Shown here one piece after another: positions 6,364 to 12,272 of a stretch of 12,272 nt of DNA. The notes under the pieces are model-generated. The model did no database searches, was not told the origin of the DNA, and saw nothing but the letters and a program-made list of their open reading frames with translations. Source of the stretch: Anaerolinea sp. (GTDB taxonomy: Bacteria; Chloroflexota; Anaerolineae; Anaerolineales; Anaerolineaceae). The position numbers were made by a program, and so were the translations under genes. The number at the start of each line of letters is the position of its first letter. The first letter of the stretch is position 1. The stretch spans positions 1 through 12,272 of the forward strand of contig PNNU01000052.1 in NCBI GenBank assembly GCA_013824385.1. The letters run 5' to 3'.

Positions 6364-6401
6364 GATTGACGCATGTCAATCTGGCTGGTCAGTGCTATGA
6401 T
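6364..6401 (+). promoter_or_regulatory. FNR/CRP-shaped dyad and extended -10 promoter for copA
   Basis: Perfect inverted repeat GATTGAC-GCAT-GTCAATC (6364-6381). Its core TTGA-N6-TCAA is the shape bound by FNR/FixK/DNR-type regulators. Fifteen bases on, TG-C-TATGAT (6393-6401) is a good extended -10. No -35 with normal spacing exists; TTGACG inside the dyad is 24 bp from the -10. If transcription starts near 6408, the dyad centre is at about -35.5, where a bound protein would either contact polymerase or block it. The binding protein is not encoded in this window as far as I can see. Confidence 0.5.
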
Positions 6402-6440
6402 GAACTAGATGATTCATTCGATTAATTTGTGAGGTGTTAA

Positions 6441-9098
6441 ATGGTTAAAGATCCGGTATGCGGAATGGAAATTGATCCAAACTCGGCTTTTGTATCAAGA
6501 GAACACATGGGACATAAATATTTCTTTTGTTCTGAAAACTGTTTAAATAAATTTGATCAAAACCCACATCAATATGTGCTCATGACTGAGGATCCAATTG
6601 GCTCAGCCACAACTGGTTTTAATCCAGACACCAGAGTACTTCAAGTTGAACTACCAATCCTCGGGTTAGCTAAGGAGGGTCAACCTGGAGGTGAATTGAT
6701 CCAGAAAGCACTTAGAAAACTAATTGGAATTGAAAGGGTCATCGTAAATTCAAGGACAGGGGTAGTGGTGGTTGATTATGATCATCAAGTGATCCAAATT
6801 CAAGAAATCGTGAAAGCAATCAAGAAAATTGGATATCCAGTTGGCGGCACAAAAATCCGGATCGGAATTGAAAACATTCGTTGTGCTTCATGTGTCGGTT
6901 TTATTGAAAACGAATTAAAGTTGTCTCCTGGAGTATTGGATGCCTCAGTAAATATAGCCACTCAAGAGGCTACAGTAGATTATCTTCCAGAACAAACAAC
7001 ACTCAGCAGATTGAACTCAGCAATTGAGAGCTGGGGTTACAAAACCAGACCAGCATTAAGTGAGGAACCTGCAGACCAGCAGCAAGCCGCCAATGATAAA
7101 GAATATCGTCGGCTAATGAAGCAATTTTGGTTTGCCACGATCATATCCTTGCCAGTTCTTATCACCGCTTACCCACAATTCATTCCATTAGTAAAAAACT
7201 GGTCTATGGAAACCTTGCGGTTGTCGTGGATTGTAACCGCAATATTAACTATGGCTGTTTTAATTTATTCCGGCAATGATTTCTTTACAGGAGCTTGGGC
7301 AGCTCTGAAACACCGCGCCGCCAATATGAATACCTTAATTGCATTGGGCACCGGGGCTGCCTGGATTTATTCAACTGTAGCAATTGTCTTTCCAAAGATC
7401 TTTCCTGAAGGCACATCCGAGCCATTCTATGATGTTGTTTCAGTGGTAATTGCGTTGGTTGTTCTCGGCCAGGCACTTGAACTGCGCGCCAAAGGACGAA
7501 CAAGCGAGGCAATAAAAAAGTTAATGGGATTACAGGCCAAAACGGCTCGTGTCATTCGCAATGATATTGAGATGGATATTCCAGTGGAAGAGGTGCTGGT
7601 CGGAGATATTGTCCAGGTTCGCCCAGGCGAAAAGATCCCTGTTGATGGAATCATCATCGAAGGAAGTTCGGCAGTGGATGAATCCATGCTGACCGGAGAG
7701 AGTTTACCTGCGTCAAAAAAGACGGGTGATGAGGTGATCGGCGCCACACTCAACAAGACAGGCGCCTTCAAGTTTCGAACAACAAAAGTAGGCAAAGACA
7801 CAGCCCTGGCTCAAATTGTGAAAATGGTCCAGGAAGCACAAAACAGCAAGGCACCAATTGCCCGACTCGCAGATACAATTTCCGGGTTCTTTGTTCCAAT
7901 AGTTATGATCCTGGCTGTGATCACCTTTGTGGTCTGGTTTGATTTCGGTCCGCAACCACAGCTCGTTTACGGGTTGGTTACAGCAGTATCCGTTCTTATC
8001 ATTGCATGCCCATGTGCATTAGGGCTAGCCACACCCATGAGCTTGATGGTTGGTGTTGGCAAGGGAGCTGAAAATGGCATCCTGATCCGTTCAGGGGAGG
8101 CTTTGCAGACTGCCCAGGCGATTAAGATAGTTGTTTTAGACAAAACCGGTACAATCACAAAAGGAAAACCGGAATTGACCGATATTGTATTAGCAAAACA
8201 AAAATTGATATCTGAAGATGAAATGCTGCGATTAGCTGCTTCCGTTGAATCTGTCAGTGAACATCCCCTGGCTGAGGCGATCGTGGAAGGGGCAAAAAAT
8301 AAAAATTTATCCATGGCAAAACCTGAAGATTTTGAAGCCATCCCCGGACACGGCGTCATCGCCAAAGTCGATGGAAGAAGAGTGGTTCTTGGTAATCTAA
8401 AGATGATGCAGCGCGAGAAACTTGACCTTGGTGATTTAGAGGCGAACTCTGACACTCTGGCCAACGATGGTAAAACCCCCATGTTTGTGGGTGTGGATGG
8501 AAAAATGGCTGCAATCATCGCGGTAGCAGACACCGTCAAGGAAGATTCCAAAGAAGCCATTGCGGCATTGAAACAAATGGGGATTGAAGTGGTAATGATT
8601 ACCGGTGATAACCGCCGCACAGCAGAAGCAATTGGCCGCCTGGTAGGAGTGGATCGTGTATTAGCAGATGTTTTACCTGAAGATAAAGCCAATAACGTGA
8701 AACTGTTACAAGCTGAAGGTAAAAAAGTGGCCATGGTTGGAGATGGGATTAACGACGCCCCAGCTTTAGCTCAGGCAGATGTTGGCTTGGCAATCGGTAC
8801 TGGAACGGATGTTGCCATCGAGGCATCAGATATAACATTGATCAAAGGCAGCCTGAAAAGTGTCGTGACCGCCATTGAGGTTAGTCGGGCAACCATGCGA
8901 AATATCAAACAAAACCTCGTGGGTGCCTTCATCTATAACGTCTTGGGAATCCCCATTGCAATGGGACTATTGTTTCCATTCTTCGGATTGCTGCTTAGTC
9001 CGATGCTTGGTGGGGCTGCCATGGCGTTATCTTCGCTAACCGTTGTTGGTAACGCCAATCGGTTACGCAGTTTCCGTCCAAAATTCAGCGCGAATTGA
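6441..9098 (+). CDS. copA: Cu+-exporting P1B-type ATPase with YHS and HMA domains
   Basis: An 885-aa membrane pump that uses ATP to move Cu+ out of the cytoplasm. Domains: YHS (1-46; Cys7, Cys30, Cys34), a degenerate HMA (about 66-134) with no CxxC, an intact HMA (about 138-204) with CASC (148-151), then the ATPase core. Core motifs: TGES (418-421), membrane CPC (523-525), phosphorylated Asp567 in DKTGT, HP (608-609) and GDGIND (767-772). The Cu+ signature residues of the last two helices are present: YN (832-833) and MALSS (861-865). Together these point to P1B-1 Cu+ export; Ag+ is a possible second substrate. GAGG (6431-6434) precedes ATG by 6 nt. Its TGA lies in the ribosome site of the next gene, so the thioredoxin-like and cupredoxin genes form one operon with it. 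Confidence 0.97.
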   Translation: MVKDPVCGMEIDPNSAFVSREHMGHKYFFCSENCLNKFDQNPHQYVLMTEDPIGSATTGFNPDTRVLQVELPILGLAKEGQPGGELIQKALRKLIGIERVIVNSRTGVVVVDYDHQVIQIQEIVKAIKKIGYPVGGTKIRIGIENIRCASCVGFIENELKLSPGVLDASVNIATQEATVDYLPEQTTLSRLNSAIESWGYKTRPALSEEPADQQQAANDKEYRRLMKQFWFATIISLPVLITAYPQFIPLVKNWSMETLRLSWIVTAILTMAVLIYSGNDFFTGAWAALKHRAANMNTLIALGTGAAWIYSTVAIVFPKIFPEGTSEPFYDVVSVVIALVVLGQALELRAKGRTSEAIKKLMGLQAKTARVIRNDIEMDIPVEEVLVGDIVQVRPGEKIPVDGIIIEGSSAVDESMLTGESLPASKKTGDEVIGATLNKTGAFKFRTTKVGKDTALAQIVKMVQEAQNSKAPIARLADTISGFFVPIVMILAVITFVVWFDFGPQPQLVYGLVTAVSVLIIACPCALGLATPMSLMVGVGKGAENGILIRSGEALQTAQAIKIVVLDKTGTITKGKPELTDIVLAKQKLISEDEMLRLAASVESVSEHPLAEAIVEGAKNKNLSMAKPEDFEAIPGHGVIAKVDGRRVVLGNLKMMQREKLDLGDLEANSDTLANDGKTPMFVGVDGKMAAIIAVADTVKEDSKEAIAALKQMGIEVVMITGDNRRTAEAIGRLVGVDRVLADVLPEDKANNVKLLQAEGKKVAMVGDGINDAPALAQADVGLAIGTGTDVAIEASDITLIKGSLKSVVTAIEVSRATMRNIKQNLVGAFIYNVLGIPIAMGLLFPFFGLLLSPMLGGAAMALSSLTVVGNANRLRSFRPKFSAN

Positions 9099-9105
9099 GG
9101 TACCC

Positions 9106-9423
9106 ATGGAAATCGAATTACTTTACTTTGATGGATGCCCATCATGGCAAAATGCTTTAGCAAACACCCAAAGAATAATAAAAGAAGAAGGTTTGGAATT
9201 CTTGATAAAACTGGTCGAGGTGAAATCAGATAAGGATGTATTAGAACATAAGTTTCTTGGGTCACCATCATTCCAGGTCAATGGTCAAGATCTTTGGCCC
9301 GAGACTCGGGAAAACTACTCGATGTCATGTCGAGTTTATAGTTCTCCAAGTGGGATGTTCGGGGTACCAACTGATGACATGCTTCGCGTAAAGCTAATTG
9401 ATTTGAAAAAAAAGGATAAATAA
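9106..9423 (+). CDS. Thioredoxin-fold CPxW protein (105 aa)
   Basis: A small soluble protein beginning MEIELLYFDGCPSW. A beta strand followed by GCPxW is the active-site edge of a thioredoxin-like fold, with Cys11 but no second Cys in the usual CxxC. FLGSPSFQVNGQDLWP (50-65) gives the cis-Pro loop (Pro54), and a second conserved-looking Cys75 sits in MSCRVY, followed by the SSPSG and GVP turns. I know similar proteins near heavy-metal and mercury genes, usually annotated only as thioredoxin-like. A thiol or Cu+-handling role is inferred. Start: ATG 9106 has TGAGG (9096-9100) upstream, and this overlaps the copA stop. The frame extends to 9043, but that would run inside copA without a better site. 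Two nt separate its stop from the next start. Confidence 0.85.
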   Translation: MEIELLYFDGCPSWQNALANTQRIIKEEGLEFLIKLVEVKSDKDVLEHKFLGSPSFQVNGQDLWPETRENYSMSCRVYSSPSGMFGVPTDDMLRVKLIDLKKKDK

Positions 9424-9425
9424 AA

Positions 9426-9803
9426 ATGACACCCTCACAAATCATTGTTACTATTGGAGGAATTGTTCTCAGCTTGTTAATAGTGTGGTTTTTCTGGTTG
9501 GCTCCAAAAGGAAAAACTCATGTTTCAGCTGATAAAAGTGGCATCCAGGAAGTGGCAATTACAGTAAAAGGTGGATATACACCGGATATTATCGTTGTAA
9601 AAGCTGGGCAACCCCTGCGTATGCGCTTTACCCGGCAGGAAAGTTCATCCTGTTCTGAGACTGTAACATTCCCTGATTTCAATAAAAGCGCTAAATTGCC
9701 AGAAGGACAGGAAGTCATAATCGAATTTACACCTGAAAAACCAGGTGAATTTGGTTTTCAATGCCTGATGGGAATGCTGCGTGGAAAATTGATTGTTGAA
9801 TAA
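9426..9803 (+). CDS. Membrane-anchored cupredoxin-domain protein
   Basis: A 125-aa protein: one N-terminal membrane helix (about 5-26), a short linker and a cupredoxin-like beta domain facing outside. Family marks: VKGGYTPDIIVVKAGQPLRM (47-66), a Cys in SSSCSETVTFPDF (73-85), and FQCLMGMLRGKLIVE at the end. Cys76, Cys113 and Met115/Met117 are candidate copper ligands, arranged unlike classic plastocyanin because no His is present in the ligand region. This kind occurs beside CopA pumps. It probably accepts Cu+ released by CopA, or protects the outer face, but this is inferred. AAAGGA (9411-9416) lies 9 nt before ATG. It is the last gene of the copA operon, with a hairpin 40 nt downstream. Confidence 0.9.
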   Translation: MTPSQIIVTIGGIVLSLLIVWFFWLAPKGKTHVSADKSGIQEVAITVKGGYTPDIIVVKAGQPLRMRFTRQESSSCSETVTFPDFNKSAKLPEGQEVIIEFTPEKPGEFGFQCLMGMLRGKLIVE

Positions 9804-9842
9804 ACTACTCTTTTGTTTATTATTGATTATCGGTAGATAAAG

Positions 9843-9882
9843 CATCACCTATCCTTTTCTAATAAGGAACAGGGTAGGTGAT
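9843..9882 (+). terminator. Hairpin closing the copA operon
   Basis: Stem ATCACCTATCCT (9844-9855) / AGGGTAGGTGAT (9871-9882), twelve pairs with one T-G, and a 15-nt loop that has its own CCTT/AAGG option. Only weak T content follows (TGTT), so efficiency is uncertain. It starts 40 nt after the cupredoxin stop and ends 28 nt before the next ATG. Confidence 0.6.
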
Positions 9883-9910
9883 TGTTAAAAATGAGATTCA
9901 AGGACGAATC

Positions 9911-10248
9911 ATGCAAAGAATGTTTCAAGAATTGAAAAAAATGATCACCACTTTTCCATTGAAAGGGCGATTCTTATTGCTCTCGGTTTGCTTGCCTTAT
10001 GGTTTATTGCATTAATGACTTTCATGGAAAACGGAAAGAATCATGCGGTTAACCTTGCCTTTGTAAGTTTATTGATGGTTTTGTTAATCGGACTTACCAG
10101 AGCACTCGTGAATAACAAATACCAGGGCTATCTAATTGCTTTGGCCGCAGTGATGATTGCTGTTATTGGCTATTTCAGGTTGAGTTCCTTTTTTGTCCAT
10201 ACAGAAATTATTTTCACTTTAGCCATAATAGGGGTATCAGCCCGATGA
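9911..10248 (+). pseudogene. Broken membrane sensor part of the HD-GYP protein
   Basis: A start with a good Shine-Dalgarno (AAGGA, 9900-9904, 6 nt before ATG 9911) reads MQRMFQELKK and then, in its own frame, stops at 10013. At the A7 run 9935-9941 a -1 shift (as if one A were lost) joins it to a long hydrophobic frame that continues NDHHFSIERAILIALGLLA. That frame has about four membrane helices up to a TGA at 10246-10248. Directly after the TGA the same frame continues GTRQGIFAAILAM into the intact HD-GYP gene. A W codon (TGG) in place of TGA would make one protein of about 387 aa. So one gene appears split by a frameshift and a nonsense codon. Slippage on the A-run or assembly error could explain the first lesion. 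Confidence 0.7.
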
Positions 10249-10284
10249 GGAACCCGACAAGGAATCTTTGCCGCAATCCTCGCC

Positions 10285-11073
10285 ATGACCAGTAATGGAT
10301 TATTGCATATTTTTTATGAACAAATGGGTGTTGATTTTGAAATATTTGCAATTGGAGGCTTCTTTCTGGCATCCGCTTTTATTGTTGGAGCATTAAGTAA
10401 ACAAAGAGAAACGGCGCTTAAAGCGCGTGCCGATATGAATGGACAATTGAACCAAACCTATAACGAAACTTTGCGCTCATTGGTCAAAGCCTTGGATACA
10501 CGGGATAGTGAAACTGGTGGACATTCAGAAAGGGTTACATTGATTGCTTTATCGATTGCACAGCAATTGAATTTGGACGAAAAACAGATTCAACAGATTC
10601 ATTGGGGTGCATTGTTACATGATGTAGGCAAAATTGGTATTCCTGATAATATCCTCCGAAAACCTGGCAAACTAACTGATGAAGAATGGGAAATCATGCG
10701 TTCACACCCACAAACTGGATACGAAATGCTTAAAGGAATTCCCTTTCTGTGCCCTGCATTGGATGTCGTTCTTCACCATCACGAAAGGTATGATGGTGCT
10801 GGTTACCCATCAGGTTTGGCTGGAATGGACATCCCTCTATCAGCACGGATTTTTGCAATTGCAGATACCTTTGATGCCATGACTAATGATCGGCCTTATA
10901 GAAAAGCATTTTCTCGTGATGAGGCAATAGCTGAAATCAATAGATGCATCAATAAACAATTTGATCCGATTGTAGTTGATGCTTTTCTGGTTGCAGTAAA
11001 ACAAGGTTGGACTGAGAATCCTCATATTAAGGTTGAACAAAATAATAAAAGCTGTAATCTGAAGAGTAAATAG
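10285..11073 (+). CDS. HD-GYP c-di-GMP phosphodiesterase (C-terminal, remaining ORF)
   Basis: A 262-aa ORF from an internal ATG that lacks a near Shine-Dalgarno (AAGGA at 10259-10263 is over 20 nt away). It holds one or two membrane helices (to about 36), a short helical linker, then an HD-GYP domain: His80, HD in LLHDVGKIGIPD (110-121), HHHERYDGAGYP (164-175) and IADTFDAMTNDRPYR (192-206). All metal and GYP residues look intact, so a c-di-GMP hydrolase is expected if it is translated. The upstream membrane sensor frame (9911-10248) is broken from it by an in-frame TGA. The GGDEF cyclase gene follows 6 nt after its stop, an opposing enzyme pair. Confidence 0.85.
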   Translation: MTSNGLLHIFYEQMGVDFEIFAIGGFFLASAFIVGALSKQRETALKARADMNGQLNQTYNETLRSLVKALDTRDSETGGHSERVTLIALSIAQQLNLDEKQIQQIHWGALLHDVGKIGIPDNILRKPGKLTDEEWEIMRSHPQTGYEMLKGIPFLCPALDVVLHHHERYDGAGYPSGLAGMDIPLSARIFAIADTFDAMTNDRPYRKAFSRDEAIAEINRCINKQFDPIVVDAFLVAVKQGWTENPHIKVEQNNKSCNLKSK

Positions 11074-11079
11074 GAAAAA

Positions 11080-11919
11080 ATGAGTCAACAAATTATTAAT
11101 ACCAAACCAGAAAGTATTCTACAGAAGGTATCGATTATCAAGGATTTGATAATTGGTCTTGGGTGGTCTATCTTTTTGGGGTTGCCACTTTTTGTTCTAC
11201 ATATGGCGTTTTTTGATTTTGAACATGATCAACATAATGGAAATGTTTATTCCTTAGTGAAATCAATTACGAATACAATTCCACATCATCCAATTAGTCT
11301 TGCTCTATGGCTAATAACGATTTTTATTGCGGCATTTGCGATTCGTCGATTATTTCAACAAAATTTAATGCTAATCCAAGTGCATGAAAAACTGGTGGTC
11401 TCGAACACACAAGCTTTGACAGACGGACTCACTGGAATATGGAATAGATTCGGATTTGAAGAATTACAAACAATATTTATGGATCATGCTCGTGAAAAGA
11501 ATTGCCCATTTTCCATCATATTAGGCGATGTTGACGGATTAAAACAATATAATGATAAGTATGGACATCCTCAGGCTGATTTGGCATTAAAAACCATTAC
11601 ACAAATCATTTCTAATCAAATCCGAACAACAGATTCCTTGGCCAGGTATGGGGGTGATGAGTTTGCGATTTTTTGCTTTGATTTGGATCAACATGGAGCA
11701 GAATCTCTTATTGGGCGAATCACAAATGCATTAAAAGATGCACCCCTCTCAATGAGTTTCGGTACTGCTGCATTCCCCGTTGATGGTTTGGATTCAAAAG
11801 AATTAATTCAATTAGCTGATTCAAGACTTTACCAAGCAAAGGCAATCAACCAGCGAAGCCTAATATCGGAGCATGATTCTGATTGTCAATGCGAAAACTG
11901 TAAATTCAATGATAGGTGA
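11080..11919 (+). CDS. Membrane GGDEF diguanylate cyclase with Cys-rich tail
   Basis: A 279-aa protein with two membrane helices (about 23-45 and 70-88), a short external loop between them with His48-51/69-70, a helical linker and a GGDEF domain from about 110. Catalytic marks: LTDGLTGIWNRFGFEE (113-128), Asp150 (GDVDGLK), GGDEF intact (191-195), and an inhibitory RxxD site (Arg182-Asp185) five residues before it. So it should make c-di-GMP from GTP with product feedback. Odd: the C-terminus ends DSDCQCENCKFNDR, with Cys269, Cys271 and Cys274, a C-x-C-x2-C tail able to bind a metal. The start has AGGA (11072-11075) just before ATG, six nt after the HD-GYP stop, so the two are co-transcribed. 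TGA ends it. Confidence 0.93.
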   Translation: MSQQIINTKPESILQKVSIIKDLIIGLGWSIFLGLPLFVLHMAFFDFEHDQHNGNVYSLVKSITNTIPHHPISLALWLITIFIAAFAIRRLFQQNLMLIQVHEKLVVSNTQALTDGLTGIWNRFGFEELQTIFMDHAREKNCPFSIILGDVDGLKQYNDKYGHPQADLALKTITQIISNQIRTTDSLARYGGDEFAIFCFDLDQHGAESLIGRITNALKDAPLSMSFGTAAFPVDGLDSKELIQLADSRLYQAKAINQRSLISEHDSDCQCENCKFNDR

Positions 11920-12013
11920 AATTCTTAAAGTGATTGGAAATGTAAGAAAAAAACCAAGGACGTTAAGTGAATGTAGAGTGTAATTTTTATAGGAAGTTTC
12001 AAAATTGAATATA

Positions 12014-12060
12014 AATAAACTGATTGGGTTTTAAAATAACGCAATCAGTTTATTGTTTTA
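12014..12060. terminator. Convergent (two-way) terminator
   Basis: Perfect 13-bp stem AATAAACTGATTG (12014-12026) / CAATCAGTTTATT (12042-12054) with a 15-nt loop. It lies between the GGDEF gene (+) and the HMA gene (-), whose stop codons face each other. T-rich bases follow on both strands (GTTTTA on +, TATATTC on -). A shared terminator is the natural reading. Confidence 0.78.
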
Positions 12061-12098
12061 TGGAACTTCATAACTTGGAAATTGGTATATTTCAATTA

Positions 12099-12272
12099 CT
12101 AACTGACGTTGGCGACCGAATACCCCATTCGTTTTATTTCGGCTTTGATCTGGTCTTCTGTAAGCAGTGATTCATCATATTCAACAATTAATTGTGTTTT
12201 CCGATAACTAGCCTCTGCGAACTTTACTCCTTTTAGTTTATCTTCAATGCCTTCAAGGATCATGGCACAATT
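12099..12272 (-). CDS. HMA-domain protein, C-terminal fragment (copper chaperone-like)
   Basis: Reading the - strand from the window edge gives a 57-residue open frame beginning NCAMILEGIEDKLKGVKF and ending KRMGYSVANVS with TAG (12099-12101). This is the heavy-metal-associated fold: the Cys at residue 2 followed by A and an I/L helix fits the second Cys of MxCxxC, then the V-D/E-Y strand (LIVEYDES), a helix (TEDQIKAEIKRMGY) and the end. It stops right after the domain, as in small CopZ-type chaperones. A longer protein with an HMA at its end is possible. The first Cys and the start lie outside the window. A role in Cu+ delivery to the nearby CopA is inferred. Confidence 0.8.
   Translation of the reverse strand, partial: NCAMILEGIEDKLKGVKFAEASYRKTQLIVEYDESLLTEDQIKAEIKRMGYSVANVS

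Noticed and set aside
6366..6401. TTGACG as a normal -35 for the copA promoter
   Set aside because: It is 24 bp from TATGAT, too far for standard sigma70 spacing and longer than the 19-20 bp of MerR-type promoters.
7967..8734. 255-codon open frame on the - strand inside copA
   Set aside because: It is the antisense shadow of the conserved ATPase core, with a Ser/Thr/Ala-rich low-information translation and no ribosome site.
9043..9105. Upstream start for the thioredoxin-fold gene
   Set aside because: It would lie inside copA. ATG 9106 has a ribosome site and gives the usual strand-first N-terminus.
10246..10248. TGA as a recoded Trp or selenocysteine codon
   Set aside because: Other genes here end in TGA (lgt, DUF2085, copA, GGDEF) and use TGG for Trp. 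No Cys homologue position or SECIS-like need is apparent.
1..12272. CRISPR arrays, tRNA or rRNA genes, insertion sequences
   Set aside because: No regularly spaced repeats, cloverleaf-like sequences, transposase frames or terminal inverted repeats were seen by eye.

Overview
This window looks like a copper-handling island from a moderately AT-leaning bacterium. A member of the Chloroflexota (Anaerolineae-like) is my best guess, based on the DUF2085-type membrane protein, the style of the two-domain lipoprotein multicopper oxidase and the stand-alone YHS protein. No marker gene is present to prove the taxonomy. Almost all genes are on the + strand. Only a fragment at the right edge is on the - strand.

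Layout. 1-561: C-terminal half of a NarX/DegS-type sensor kinase, cut by the window edge. 726-2424: a small YHS metal-binding protein (too short for usual ORF cut-offs), a prolipoprotein diacylglyceryl transferase (Lgt) paralogue and a class I methyltransferase, ending at a good intrinsic terminator (2472-2516). 2539-2895: an unrecognised small protein with a C-x-C motif, followed by an AT-rich 282-base gap. 3178-6263: a lipoprotein multicopper oxidase, a YtkA/FixH-like lipoprotein, a perfect 13-bp hairpin, a possible 11-codon leader peptide that ends on the start codon of a DUF2085 membrane protein, and a NarL-type response regulator overlapping the end of the DUF2085 gene. 6264-6440: a hairpin, then a perfect FNR/CRP-shaped dyad and an extended -10 promoter. 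6441-9803: a Cu+ P1B-ATPase (CopA) with a YHS domain, one degenerate and one intact HMA domain, followed by a thioredoxin-fold CPxW protein and a membrane-anchored cupredoxin, closed by a hairpin. 9911-11919: a c-di-GMP pair, namely an HD-GYP phosphodiesterase whose membrane sensor part is interrupted by a frameshift and an in-frame TGA, and an intact GGDEF cyclase with a Cys-rich tail. 12014-12054: a convergent 13-bp terminator. 12099-12272 (-): the C-terminal end of an HMA-domain protein, probably a copper chaperone.

How it may work together (inference). CopA exports Cu+ across the membrane. The HMA, YHS, CPxW and cupredoxin proteins would bind or pass on copper. The lipid-anchored multicopper oxidase would oxidise Cu+ to Cu2+ outside, beside a Met/His-containing YtkA-like lipoprotein. 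The local Lgt could supply lipidation of those two lipoproteins. The kinase fragment and NarL-type regulator are the likely two-component control, and the dyad before copA suggests a separate layer of control. No CsoR, CueR or CopY gene and no classic operator for them was seen. The most unusual points are the doubly broken HD-GYP gene, the leader peptide/hairpin before the DUF2085 gene, the dyad over the copA promoter and the Cys-rich tail of the GGDEF protein.
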